Shown here: piece by piece, positions 34,785-43,712 of the stretch
How positions within the stretch are numbered: the stretch's first letter is position 1
Layout of the letters: each line of letters opens with the position of its first letter
Source of the DNA: Robertmurraya sp047302285
GTDB taxonomy: Bacteria > Bacillota > Bacilli > Bacillales > Cytobacillaceae
DNA length: 64,000 nt
NCBI RefSeq assembly: GCF_047302285.1
Contig: NZ_CP154845.1
Span: 806,001-870,000, forward strand
Direction of reading: 5' to 3'
Notes under the pieces: model-generated
Databases searched by the model: none
Told to the model about the DNA's origin: nothing
Seen by the model: only the letters and a program-made list of their open reading frames with translations
Translations under genes and position numbers: made by a program

Positions 34785-35927
34785 ATGGAATCCTTTCCTT
34801 TTGCAGATTATAGAAATCATTTTCCAATATTCAAAGAAAAAATTCAGTTATCATCCTGTTCACAAAGTGCAATGAGTTTAGATGTACAGGCTGCTGTCCA
34901 AGAATACATGACATCATGGCAGGAGCAAGGGATGGACTGGGGCGGCTGGACAGCTGCAGTAGAAGAAGCACGACAACATTTTGCAACTCTAATTCATGCA
35001 GACGTTGAAGAAATCGCTGTTGTTTCTTCCGTATCACATGCAGCTTCCTCTATCGCGACAAGTTTGAACTTTACTGGTGAACGAAGTGAGATTGTCTTAA
35101 CAGACATGGATTTCCCATGTATTGGCCATGTTTGGTTATCACAAAGAGACCTCGGTGCCTCTGTACAATTTATTTCGTCAGAGAACCATCAAATTCCTCT
35201 TGAATCTTATGAAAATACGATTAATGAGAAAACGTTGCTCACTTCTATTTCTCATGTGGCCTATTATAATGGCTTCAAACAAGATTTGAAGAGTATAGCC
35301 GAGATTGTCCATCAAAAAGGCTCTTATCTTTTTGTGGATGCCTATCAATCAGCAGGGAATGTTCCCATTAACGTAAAGGAAAGTAATGTTGATTTCTTAG
35401 CAGCTGGACTACAGAAATACCTATTAGGCATTCCAGGATTGGCCTTTTTATATATCAAAAAAGAAGTGGCTGAAAAGCTAAACCCTCGATTAACGGGATG
35501 GTTTGGACAAGCAAATCCATTTGCATTCGATATAAAAAATAGTGAGTTTGCTAGTGGAGCAAGACGATTTGATTCAGGGACACCACCAATGATTAACGGC
35601 TTTGCAGCAAAGGCAGCTTTACAAATTGTTTTAAGTATCGGGATGGAAAAAATCGAACCATATTTAAAAGAGCTATCCCAATTCACTATTGATTACGCGC
35701 TAGAACAGGGATTGAACATTGTAAGTCCGCAGAGCGTGGACGTCAAAGGTTCAAACACTGCGATCTATATTCCTAATGCATCAGAAGTAGAAGGAATAAT
35801 GAAAGAAAAAGGGGTTATTGTTTCTTCACGCCAAGATGTCATCCGCATTGCACCGCATTTTTATAATAAAAAAGATGATATCAAGCAGGCATTAGATGTA
35901 TTAAAAGAAGTAATCGAATCGTATTGA
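34785..35927 (+). CDS. Class V aminotransferase-fold PLP enzyme (first copy)
   Basis: The 380-residue protein is a fold-type I PLP enzyme of the NifS/isopenicillin-N-epimerase group. VSSVSHAASSIATSL binds the phosphate. SYLFVDAYQSAGNVPINVKE has the PLP-contact Asp, and FLAAGLQKYLLGIPGLAFLY has the Schiff-base Lys. RFDSGTPPMINGFAA and a small C-terminal domain follow. The reaction (transamination, racemisation or desulfuration) cannot be told from motifs. ATG 34785 fits AAAGGAGTGAG. It is the first gene of an operon with an NhaC antiporter and a second enzyme of the same fold. Confidence 0.85.
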   Translation: MESFPFADYRNHFPIFKEKIQLSSCSQSAMSLDVQAAVQEYMTSWQEQGMDWGGWTAAVEEARQHFATLIHADVEEIAVVSSVSHAASSIATSLNFTGERSEIVLTDMDFPCIGHVWLSQRDLGASVQFISSENHQIPLESYENTINEKTLLTSISHVAYYNGFKQDLKSIAEIVHQKGSYLFVDAYQSAGNVPINVKESNVDFLAAGLQKYLLGIPGLAFLYIKKEVAEKLNPRLTGWFGQANPFAFDIKNSEFASGARRFDSGTPPMINGFAAKAALQIVLSIGMEKIEPYLKELSQFTIDYALEQGLNIVSPQSVDVKGSNTAIYIPNASEVEGIMKEKGVIVSSRQDVIRIAPHFYNKKDDIKQALDVLKEVIESY

Positions 35928-36000
35928 TGGTTTAAATATCCTTGAACAAATGAGGATATTTCCCATAGAGCAAAAAGGTGAAGGAAAAGGGGGAGATTCA

Positions 36001-37446
36001 ATGTCAAACAAGGTTCAGAAGCTTGAATTTTATGGTGGAGTACCAGTATTACTTGTTCCATTCTTCGTCATGATTGCTGGAATTCTTTGGCTCGGTGTTA
36101 CCGGGATGGCACTTCCAGAGGCGTTTTGGCCAATGGCATTAGCAGGACTATTAGTAGGACTGCTTTTAGCAAAAAACAAAAAACAATTTGTCGATGCGTT
36201 AGTGGAAGGAATAAGTTCCTCGATGTTAGCCATTATGTTATTGGCGTGGTTCCTAGCTGGTGTTATGGGGAAATTGTTGAATGAAACAGGTATTATTGAA
36301 GGATTAGTTTGGGGATTTTTGAACCTAGGGGTTACAGCAGCATGGTTCCCACTAATTACTTTTATATGTGCTGCTATTTTATCTCTTTCAACAGGGACAG
36401 CAGTTGGAACGCTTATTGCGGCTAGTCCGATCTTGTTTCCAGTGGGATATGCACTAGGAGCTGACCCCCTTTTACTTGTTGGAGCTATTATTGGTGGTTC
36501 GTTTGTCGGAGACAATCTTGCACCTATTTCAGATACGACAATTGTATCAGCATATTCACAAGGTACGACGATTGAAAAAGTCGTCCGTTCCCGCATTAAA
36601 TATGCACTGGTTGCTGGGGGCATGACTCTTATTGCCTATATTATTTTTGCTTTTATAACACCAGGAGGAGAAGTAGCAGAAGGAATGGCTGATTTAGATC
36701 CGAAAGGGCTTGTCATGTTGTTAGTTCCAATACTTTTAATCTTTTTAATGGTAAGAGGCAATCATTTTGTTACTTCGCTTTTGTATAGTTTAGCAGTTGG
36801 ATTTATTTTAGGGCTTATTATGGGATTAATTACATGGACTGATATTTTAAGTCTGAATTCTGCTGAGTTTACGGCTGGCGGAATCATTATCAATGGTGTA
36901 AATGGCATGGTTGGAGTGGCTGTATTTACAGTCTTCTTAATGGGATTAATTGGAACACTTCAAAAGGGTGGATTTATCGAATGGTTGATGGAAAAATCCG
37001 AGAAATTTGCGACAACACCAAAGCGAGCTGAAATTGCTATTGTGTTTGTTGGTCTTTTCACGAATGCTTTGACTACAGCTGGAACTCCAACAATGGTTAT
37101 GCTTGGACCATGGGTGAGGCGACTCGGACATAAATTTAAGATTTCTCCTTGGAGAAGAGGAAATCTTTTAGATGCTTGCTCAACAACTATTATTGGATTT
37201 CTTCCATATAGTGTGGCGGTATTAATTCCCTTTGCTTTTGTAGGGGGAACGGTAACAAATTATGATGGGAATTTCACTCCCATGGGAGCAGTACCATTTG
37301 TATTCTATTGCTGGGCATTAATGATTGTCATCATTTTTGCTGCTTTTACAGGATGGGGAAGAGATTCCATTGATGAGAATGAATATAATGAGGAAAAAGA
37401 AATCTTATTTAATGAGTCTACAGGCTCAACTACTATTCAAGGTTAA
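36001..37446 (+). CDS. NhaC-family Na+/H+ antiporter or sodium-coupled transporter
   Basis: The 481-residue membrane protein has about 12 helices and NhaC-type motifs: LSLSTGTAVGTLIAASPILF, GGSFVGDNLAPISDTTIVSA and TNALTTAGTPTMVMLGPWVR. NhaC homologues include Na+/H+ antiporters and exchangers of organic anions and amino acids. The flanking class V aminotransferases favour a metabolite exchanger here, which is inference. ATG 36001 fits AAAAGGGGGAG; the frame is open from 35950. The next gene starts 4 bp after its stop. Confidence 0.88.
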   Translation: MSNKVQKLEFYGGVPVLLVPFFVMIAGILWLGVTGMALPEAFWPMALAGLLVGLLLAKNKKQFVDALVEGISSSMLAIMLLAWFLAGVMGKLLNETGIIEGLVWGFLNLGVTAAWFPLITFICAAILSLSTGTAVGTLIAASPILFPVGYALGADPLLLVGAIIGGSFVGDNLAPISDTTIVSAYSQGTTIEKVVRSRIKYALVAGGMTLIAYIIFAFITPGGEVAEGMADLDPKGLVMLLVPILLIFLMVRGNHFVTSLLYSLAVGFILGLIMGLITWTDILSLNSAEFTAGGIIINGVNGMVGVAVFTVFLMGLIGTLQKGGFIEWLMEKSEKFATTPKRAEIAIVFVGLFTNALTTAGTPTMVMLGPWVRRLGHKFKISPWRRGNLLDACSTTIIGFLPYSVAVLIPFAFVGGTVTNYDGNFTPMGAVPFVFYCWALMIVIIFAAFTGWGRDSIDENEYNEEKEILFNESTGSTTIQG

Positions 37447-37450
37447 GAAA

Positions 37451-38623
37451 ATGAAAAGCATTTATATGGATTATGCATGTATGGGAAAGCCTTTTCGCAC
37501 TACCTTGGAGGCTATCTCCAAAACTGTAGCGAAGCTTTCTTTCTTGGACGAGCCGGGTACCAACTATACTATCGGTCTGTTTAATGAAATAGAAAAAACA
37601 AGAGAAAAAATTGCCGAATTTCTATGTGTTTCTCCAACTTCTATTGCATTTATTAACAATACGACCCACGGCTTAGGAATATTAGCTTCAACGATGAAGA
37701 TTAATCGAAATGAGAATATTTTGATTCCCGATCTGGAATTTTTAAGTGCGTCATTAGTATGGAGGGAAAGACAGAGAAGGATTGGCTTTGAAATAAGACC
37801 GGTTTCTACTAAAAATGGCTGTGTGACGGTAGAAGATGTGGATGCTGTAATTGATAGTAAGACGAAAGCTATCGTCGTAAGTGCTGTTCAAGAAGTGAGT
37901 GGCTATAGGGCAGACCTAAAAGGGCTAATGGATGTAGCTCAAAAACATGGTTCTTATTTATTGGTTGATGGGATTCAGGAAGTAGGTGTTTTAGAGAGAG
38001 ATTTGGGAAAAAACTCTGTCCATGCTTACTGTGCAGGAGGTCATAAATGGCTAGGAAGTCCTTTTGGAACTGGATTTATGTTTGTATCTCCCAAATTATT
38101 GGAGGAGTTAGAGCCAGCGTATATTGGATATATGGGATTAAAAACGCCTGAAGAGGGGTGGGATACCTATTTGAAAAGTAGGGAGCGGACACCCTTTGAT
38201 ACATTTGTGATGGTTGAGGAAGCTAAAAAGTTGGAAACAGGCGGGACACCAAATTGGTTAGGTGCGGTAGGACTAGGTCATGCTGTAGATGAAATAGTAA
38301 ATCAAGGTATTCGTAAGATTGAGTTAGAAGTACAAGAGTTGTTACATGTATTGAGAACTTTTTTATTAGCAGCAGGACTAGAGGATTTTATTTTAGGGAG
38401 TGTAGAGGCAGAGAAACAATCGGGGATAGTTACATTTAGTTTGCCAGACGGTATTGAACAAGAAGAGCGTTTCTTGCTTGCCTTACAACGTGAAAAAATA
38501 TATGTTTCTCATCGCTCCATTTCCGGGATAGGTGGAATCAGAGTTTCTCCATATACAGTGCATACAATTGCAGATATGGAAAGGCTGACAAATGTTATGG
38601 AGAGATTTTTGAGGAAGGGATGA
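37451..38623 (+). CDS. Class V aminotransferase-fold PLP enzyme (second copy)
   Basis: The 390-residue protein has the same fold as the gene at 34785 but low similarity. Visible are FINNTTHGLGILASTM (phosphate binding), SYLLVDGIQEVGVLERDL, and AYCAGGHKWLGSPFGTGF with the Schiff-base Lys, then LETGGTPNWLGAVGLG. It has no ribosome site of its own and starts 4 bp after the transporter stop, so it is translationally coupled. Two diverged enzymes around one transporter suggest successive steps or two subunits acting on one imported amino acid derivative. Confidence 0.85.
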   Translation: MKSIYMDYACMGKPFRTTLEAISKTVAKLSFLDEPGTNYTIGLFNEIEKTREKIAEFLCVSPTSIAFINNTTHGLGILASTMKINRNENILIPDLEFLSASLVWRERQRRIGFEIRPVSTKNGCVTVEDVDAVIDSKTKAIVVSAVQEVSGYRADLKGLMDVAQKHGSYLLVDGIQEVGVLERDLGKNSVHAYCAGGHKWLGSPFGTGFMFVSPKLLEELEPAYIGYMGLKTPEEGWDTYLKSRERTPFDTFVMVEEAKKLETGGTPNWLGAVGLGHAVDEIVNQGIRKIELEVQELLHVLRTFLLAAGLEDFILGSVEAEKQSGIVTFSLPDGIEQEERFLLALQREKIYVSHRSISGIGGIRVSPYTVHTIADMERLTNVMERFLRKG

Positions 38624-38624
38624 A

Positions 38625-38657
38625 GGACAAGGCCATTAGTGGCTTTGTTCTTTTTGT
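38625..38657 (+). terminator. Rho-independent terminator
   Basis: GGACAAGGCC pairs with GGCTTTGTTC, followed by TTTTTG, right after the operon. Confidence 0.85.
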
Positions 38658-38890
38658 ATTGGAGCTATGAGGTAGACGTAGTTGAGTTCCGTTAATCCTT
38701 ATGTTCTTTCCAGTTTCTATGGATTCTTATAAAATGACTTCTTCGCTATGCAAACTGATGGAGAATAAATACTGTATACCGAAGGAAGCAGATTTACTAC
38801 CGTTGTTAACGAAACCTTTTGTCAAACTATTTTGTATAAAATGTTATTATAAAGAAAAGGAATGTCAATTAAAGGGAGGGCAATATCCTG

Positions 38891-39358
38891 TTGAGAAAAT
38901 TAGCAAAGTCCCTAGCTGATAAAATTCTCTACCTATACTTTGTTTTAATGCTATTGCTTTACTTTGGATACGCATTATTGTGGAATCATCGTCTTAATAT
39001 GTCGGAACACTGGAGTTCAACTAGTTTTTTGACCAATGAGGATGTTAGAACGATAGACTTATTTGGAAAATGGACAGAAGGTTTCGAGTCAATGTTCTAT
39101 ATTTTGTTTGTACTAATGAGCATTGTTTACTTTATTAAAAATAGAAAAGATAGAAAAAATCAATCAATTATAAAACAGTATTTCGTTGGTCATATTTTTT
39201 TGTTTGTGATTGCTGTGATATTGAGTTGGATTTTTTCTCTACTTACGCCGGTACCTATTAATAATTTACTTATTCTTTTATTACTGCCAACTACAATTTT
39301 TGTGGTATTTCTAATTTACATGTTGTATGGATTAATGAAATTGAAAATAGCGAATTAG
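38891..39358 (+). CDS. Multi-pass membrane protein of unknown function
   Basis: The 155-residue product has four predicted helices (about 15-35, 70-90, 100-122, 125-150) and a hydrophilic first loop (WNHRLNMSEHWSSTSFLTNE). It starts with TTG after AAAGGGAGGG. I recognise no family. It is followed by a terminator hairpin and does not seem to share an operon with the TIMP-like gene. Confidence 0.6.
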   Translation: MRKLAKSLADKILYLYFVLMLLLYFGYALLWNHRLNMSEHWSSTSFLTNEDVRTIDLFGKWTEGFESMFYILFVLMSIVYFIKNRKDRKNQSIIKQYFVGHIFLFVIAVILSWIFSLLTPVPINNLLILLLLPTTIFVVFLIYMLYGLMKLKIAN

Positions 39359-39408
39359 CAGATGTAAATAATGACAATACTTGTGCTAGGAAGAGATTAA
39401 TTAAGCGG

Positions 39409-39442
39409 GAGCGTTAATCAAGATGGATTAATGCTCTTTTTA
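39409..39442 (+). terminator. Rho-independent terminator
   Basis: GAGCGTTAATC pairs with GATTAATGCTC and is followed by TTTTTAT. Confidence 0.8.
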
Positions 39443-39471
39443 TGACATGATTGTTAATGGAGGAATTATTA

Positions 39472-40059
39472 ATGAAGACTCGAACGTTTTTTGTGTTGTT
39501 AACAATGCTTATAATGAGCAATTATTTCTTAGCCTTTCCACAAAAAACATATGCTTGCAGTTGTGTAACAATAGAGCCAGTCGAAGCAGCCTATGCAAAA
39601 TCAGAGTATGTATTTGTAGGGGAAATCTTGGATACTAAACAAGAAGTGGTTAGAAACGATATTGCTGGAGTAATTAATTATAGAGACGCCAACTTATTTG
39701 AAGTCACTCAAGTTTGGAAAGGCTCAAATCAAACTCAACAAATAATTTATGACAGCGGACACGAGGAATCCTGCGGAATAGATTTTGAAGTGGGAAACTC
39801 ATATCTTGTATACGTTTACACAGGAGATGATGGTGATCCATATACAGGCTTCTGCAGTCGAACAACAGAACGATCAAAAGCAGGGGGAGATTTAAAGTGG
39901 TTAGGTAAGGGGAATGAAGTAAATAGAGAGGTCAACCTTGAAGTCGAGTTTGAAAATAGTTCGAATCAAGATTATGTTATAGAAATTTTCATTGGAGGAA
40001 TTGTAGCTGTTTTGATACTTTCTTTGTTCATGATTAAAAAGTTCAGAAGAAATGAGTAA
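39472..40059 (+). CDS. Secreted/anchored TIMP-like (tissue inhibitor of metalloprotease-like) protein
   Basis: The 195-residue protein has a signal peptide (1-26) whose mature part begins CSC, as in netrin/TIMP-like OB-fold proteins. EAAYAKSEYVFVGEILDTKQ, LFEVTQVWKGSNQTQQIIY, ESCGIDFEVGNSYLVYVYTG and a late Cys (GFCSRTTERS) complete the domain. A C-terminal membrane helix (about 168-188) and a basic tail (KKFRRNE) anchor it outside the cell. Related Bacillus proteins are known only by domain; inhibition of a protease is not shown. ATG 39472 has GGAGGAATT. Confidence 0.8.
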   Translation: MKTRTFFVLLTMLIMSNYFLAFPQKTYACSCVTIEPVEAAYAKSEYVFVGEILDTKQEVVRNDIAGVINYRDANLFEVTQVWKGSNQTQQIIYDSGHEESCGIDFEVGNSYLVYVYTGDDGDPYTGFCSRTTERSKAGGDLKWLGKGNEVNREVNLEVEFENSSNQDYVIEIFIGGIVAVLILSLFMIKKFRRNE

Positions 40060-40144
40060 TAATAGAATTTCCTTATGTTATGTGTAAGCGTATTACAATT
40101 TAATGGGAAATATGTATATTTTACGAATAGGAAGTAGGGACATG

Positions 40145-40303
40145 TTATTCCTTTTTCTGCATTTGATAAAGCTCGTTATGTATCTTGTCTACTTTCTGAC
40201 TTAATTCTATTACTTTCACATGATCTAATCCGAATTTCATTCCAAGCCTAATCATTTTTCCTCTAAGTAACTCGAATTCTTCCCGCAATTTTTTTTGCTC
40301 CAT
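40145..40303 (-). CDS. Spo0E-like aspartyl-phosphate phosphatase
   Basis: A 52-codon ORF encodes two amphipathic helices joined by a short loop. The second has LSQKVDKIHNELY, matching the SQxLDxxI-type signature of Spo0E/YnzD proteins that dephosphorylate Spo0A-P. The Asp of that motif, which is catalytically important in the family, is present. The start is ATG 40303, or the adjacent GTG, with AAAGGAAC upstream. It is a free-standing gene on the minus strand and suggests that the organism sporulates. Confidence 0.8.
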   Translation of the reverse strand: MEQKKLREEFELLRGKMIRLGMKFGLDHVKVIELSQKVDKIHNELYQMQKKE

Positions 40304-40594
40304 CACTGATAAGTTCCTTTCTTGGAAATAACAACAATAAATATAGTGTAAAAAATGGCCAGCTTCGTCTTACTTTTATCCTCTCTTTTATTTACTTTGT
40401 GTTTGATCTTTCGATGCAGAATATAATGTTTGTTCTATAAGTGTCATAAATGAGAATTGAGGACTTTTGACTTATTCATATTATAATACATAATTGTCCT
40501 TATAAGTACAGAAAATATAAAATAGTCCTTGAAAATACCTGCACAGACTTCTAATGATTGTCTAAAATTTGGTTAAAGTGAAGGTGTTTTAATT

Positions 40595-40936
40595 ATGTAT
40601 AATGATGAATCAACAGCTAAGTTACTTGGATTTCGAATACGTGAATTGCGAAAACTACGAAAAATGACACAAGAACAACTAGCAGAAGCGATTGACTCAA
40701 CAGGAAGTTATGTAGGACGTTTGGAACGTGGGGAGACCAATGTACAATTACATACGTTGGAAAAAATAGCTGAGGCTCTACAAGTCAGTGTATCATCTTT
40801 ATTCGATGAGGAATTGCAACAGGTCTTCAAAAATGAAGTAATACGGGAAACGGTGTTACTAATGGCGGAGCAAAATGAAAGTCGTCAAAAGAAGGCACTT
40901 AATATTTTGAAGGAGCTTTACAAGCCTGATTCATGA
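40595..40936 (+). CDS. XRE-family helix-turn-helix regulator
   Basis: The 113-residue protein has a Cro/C1-type HTH in the first 70 residues (RIRELRKLRKMTQEQLAEAI, then STGSYVGRLERGETN, HTLEKIAEALQVSVSSLF). The C-terminal helical part is short and charged (EQNESRQKKALNILKELYK), probably for dimerisation. It looks like a single-domain regulator of the SinR/phage-repressor type. No direct target is evident. GAAGGTG precedes the ATG. Confidence 0.88.
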   Translation: MYNDESTAKLLGFRIRELRKLRKMTQEQLAEAIDSTGSYVGRLERGETNVQLHTLEKIAEALQVSVSSLFDEELQQVFKNEVIRETVLLMAEQNESRQKKALNILKELYKPDS

Positions 40937-41117
40937 ACGCTATCTTATAAGTTGGTGGAGTATTCATAAAATAATTGAAGTTCATCACAATGAATTTTGT
41001 TGGCAACAACATACTGTGGAATGAAAATCGAGTCCATAGCAGTTTGTCGTTCGTTATTGCTATGTCTATTAAACAATCCGCTATCATGGATTTTTTTCCA
41101 CAGGGTATTCCTTAATA

Positions 41118-41403
41118 TGGACATCTAGTTGGAGTAATTGATTACCTAATGGAGAATCCTTCAGATAAGATACCTTGGCTAGGTCTTCTCATAATAGATC
41201 GTGATATCAAGGTCGAGGATATGCGATTGATGCATTAATAAATATGAATCTTTAATGAAGGAAAAGGGATAAAAAAAGTGAGGCTAGGGGTTATTAAGGA
41301 GAATCATCGAGCCTCAAATTTTTGGGTGAATAGAGGATTTTCTTTTTATGAGGAGAAGGAAGGAGATAAGTGGACTGTTTTATGTTTTGAAAAAACACTA
41401 TGA
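41118..41403 (+). pseudogene. GNAT acetyltransferase, decayed
   Basis: HLVGVIDYLMENPSDKIPWL, then LLIIDRD, are in one frame. The acetyl-CoA loop (expected QGRGYA) is disrupted around 41200 by a shift. KKVRLGVIKENHRASNFWVN with RGFSFYEEKEGDKW follows in another frame, ending at TGA 41403. No start codon with a ribosome site is left. It is the C-terminal two thirds of a GNAT enzyme. Confidence 0.65.
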
Positions 41404-41438
41404 GAATCTTGTGTTTACAACAAAAAATGTTGAAGAGT

Positions 41439-41474
41439 GTCTTAAACCATTATTAGGTTTAAGACTTTTTTTAT
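41439..41474 (+). terminator. Rho-independent terminator
   Basis: GTCTTAAACC pairs perfectly with GGTTTAAGAC and is followed by TTTTTTT. Confidence 0.85.
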
Positions 41475-42191
41475 CTTAATGAGATAAGATACGTGAAACT
41501 ACTCAAATGAATAAAAAGTAAATTTTTACTTGTATAACAATAATAGACATAATTCTATTTAAAAATGAGAGTTTATATGTTTTTTTGTAGGAATTTCCCG
41601 GAAAATATAAGGTGATCGTTTATGTTGAGAATCGTCTATATGGAATGGCCTCATCTGGTCATCCTGTCCCCATAACAATAGCTACATACATCATGGGGAA
41701 AGAAGTGAATAATCGATAGACTTATAAACCTCAACTAGGAAGAAATAGCGGAAATCTGAAATAAGTTAGTAATCTATGGAGTTATGATTCATTGTACTCA
41801 ATTTTATTTAAAGGAGTATACATTTGACGGTATAGAAAAAGGCCGGGATTATGAGATTATTGCTGATTTTAATTATGTTTGGAGCATCATTGAGGATTCT
41901 TTTAGCTATTGGATTAGTTGTCTTTCAGAAGAGAAGAGAAAGAGCCTAAACGATATTGGAGAATCACATAATAAAACGTCCTTTCTATTTTTCATTCAAT
42001 AGGATGGCGTTTTTTATAGCAAGGAAGTAGCCCTTCTAAAACCTACTTTTCGATTTAAATGTCTATTTCTATGTCGCACAAAGCCCCTTGTTTTACATAA
42101 TTTAAAAGTTTCGCAGACTCAGTATGAATACGCATCCTGCCAACTTCAGTCAAATACATGAGTAAGCGGGAGCATGAATTAGAGAATGAAA
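41475..42191 (+). other. Low-information region of about 700 bp with short uncertain ORFs
   Basis: A 72-codon ORF (41784-42002) and an overlapping 32-codon hydrophobic ORF (41851-41949, MRLLLILIMFGASLRILL start) lack good ribosome sites. A fragment at 41590-41718 (GMASSGHPVPITIATYIMGK) looks coding but has no start. A hairpin with T run lies at about 41975-42020. I call no gene. Confidence 0.4.
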
Positions 42192-42222
42192 AGTGACCAT
42201 GTCCTGTTACGACATGGTCACT
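42192..42222 (-). terminator. Terminator of the sigma-54 operon
   Basis: A perfect 12-bp stem AGTGACCATGTC/GACATGGTCACT lies 8 bp past the aldehyde dehydrogenase stop. On the minus strand it is followed by TTTTCA. Confidence 0.8.
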
Positions 42223-42229
42223 CGTACAT

Positions 42230-43696
42230 TTAGAAATCCGTAGAAATTTTCACAGCAATATTTTTCAATTGTGTATATTGTCTTAATGTTTCAAGTCCTT
42301 TTTCACGACCGAATCCACTTTTGCGGTATCCGCCGAAAGGCATTTCTACGCCACCGCCAGCTCCATAGTTATTAATAAAGATTTGACCAGCACGAATTTT
42401 TTTAGCTAAGTAATGGGCTTTGTTGACATTCGTTGTCCATACTCCTGCAACGAGACCATATTCCGTTCCATTGGTAATTTGAATGGCTTCATCCACAGTT
42501 GTGAAGCTTAGTACGGATAGCACAGGTCCAAACACTTCCTCACAGGCGAGGCGATTATTCTGCTTGACCCCGTCAATCACGGTCGGTTTGAAAAAGTTCC
42601 CATTCGCTAAATCCCCTTCGAGGACTCGTTCTCCACCAGTTAAAATGGATAGTCCTTCTTCTTTGGCAATTTCCATATATTTTTGAATCGTCTCTAGCTG
42701 TCTTTTCGACACGATTGGTCCGATATCTGGATCATCAATGCCGTGTCCGAGTGTTAGTTTTTCCATCTTTTCAACGACCATTTTGGTAAATTGATCTTTA
42801 ATTGATTCTTCAACGACTAATCTCGCTCCTGCAGAACAAGTTTGCCCGGCATTTTGGGTAATGGATTTCACGACCCATGTGGACGCTTCTTCGAGATTGG
42901 CATCTGCAAAGACAATATTAGGAGATTTTCCACCTAATTCAAGGGTAAGGGGTACGACATTTTTTGCCGCTGCCTCCATAATCGTTACTCCTGTTGGTAC
43001 TGATCCTGTAAAAGTTAATTGATTCACATCAGGGTGATTGGCTAGTGCAGCACCTGCTTCTCGACCATAACCAGTGACAATATTTAATACACCGGCAGGC
43101 AATCCTATTTCTAAAGTTATTTTTGCTAGTTCCATCGCGGTCATCGGAGTGTCTTCCGCAGGCTTTACAACAACCGTGTTTCCTGCGGCAATGGCTGGAG
43201 CAATTCCACGCATGGCAATTTGAATAGGGTAGTTCCAAGGAACAATTTGCCCTGACACTCCCAAAGGTTCTCTTAATGTATAATCTAAGATTTCGGGGCG
43301 AACAGGAATCGTTTCTCCTAAAATTTTATCTGCGACACCACCATAGTACTCACAATATCTCGCAGCAACTTCTACATCACCATAGGCTTGAGTAAGAGGC
43401 TTTCCGGTGTCGAGAGATTCTAATTTTGCTAGTGTATCTTTTTTGGCTCGAATGGCTTCAGCAATTTTAAATAAATAGCGACCTCGTTCTGCTGGTAAAA
43501 TATCTTGCCATTCATCAGATTCAAACGCACGTCTCGCAGCGGCGACGGCTAAATCAATATCTTCTTTTGTTCCTCTAGGTACTTCTGCTAAAACATCACC
43601 TGTTGCTGGATCAAGACTAGTAAAGGTTCCTCTGGATTGACTATCTACCCACGTATTGTCAATAAATAATTGATATTTTTCTGTTGTTGTTTGCAT
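42230..43696 (-). CDS. NAD(P)-dependent aldehyde dehydrogenase
   Basis: The 488-residue enzyme of the betaine-aldehyde-dehydrogenase-like group oxidises an aldehyde to the acid. VPWNYPIQIAM and KPAEDTPMTA bind the cofactor. TFTGSVPTG, the general-base segment LELGGKSPNIVF and the catalytic Cys in NAGQTCSAGARL are present, and EEVFGPVLSV follows. It starts at ATG 43696 (AAAAGGTGGG upstream) 16 bp after the alcohol dehydrogenase stop, so the two genes should carry out consecutive oxidations of an alcohol taken up by the SSS symporter. Confidence 0.93.
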   Translation of the reverse strand: MQTTTEKYQLFIDNTWVDSQSRGTFTSLDPATGDVLAEVPRGTKEDIDLAVAAARRAFESDEWQDILPAERGRYLFKIAEAIRAKKDTLAKLESLDTGKPLTQAYGDVEVAARYCEYYGGVADKILGETIPVRPEILDYTLREPLGVSGQIVPWNYPIQIAMRGIAPAIAAGNTVVVKPAEDTPMTAMELAKITLEIGLPAGVLNIVTGYGREAGAALANHPDVNQLTFTGSVPTGVTIMEAAAKNVVPLTLELGGKSPNIVFADANLEEASTWVVKSITQNAGQTCSAGARLVVEESIKDQFTKMVVEKMEKLTLGHGIDDPDIGPIVSKRQLETIQKYMEIAKEEGLSILTGGERVLEGDLANGNFFKPTVIDGVKQNNRLACEEVFGPVLSVLSFTTVDEAIQITNGTEYGLVAGVWTTNVNKAHYLAKKIRAGQIFINNYGAGGGVEMPFGGYRKSGFGREKGLETLRQYTQLKNIAVKISTDF

Positions 43697-43712
43697 GAAA
43701 ATCCCACCTTTT

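Noticed and set aside
36030..36623. 197-codon minus-strand ORF within the NhaC gene
   Set aside because: A long antisense frame without ribosome site; the plus-strand frame has clear NhaC motifs.
38701..38919. 72-codon ORF before the membrane protein gene
   Set aside because: It has no ribosome site, and its 3' part overlaps the ribosome site and start of the better supported gene at 38891.
41590..41718. Coding-like fragment GMASSGHPVPITIATYIMGK
   Set aside because: No start, no family recognised, and too short to support a pseudogene call.
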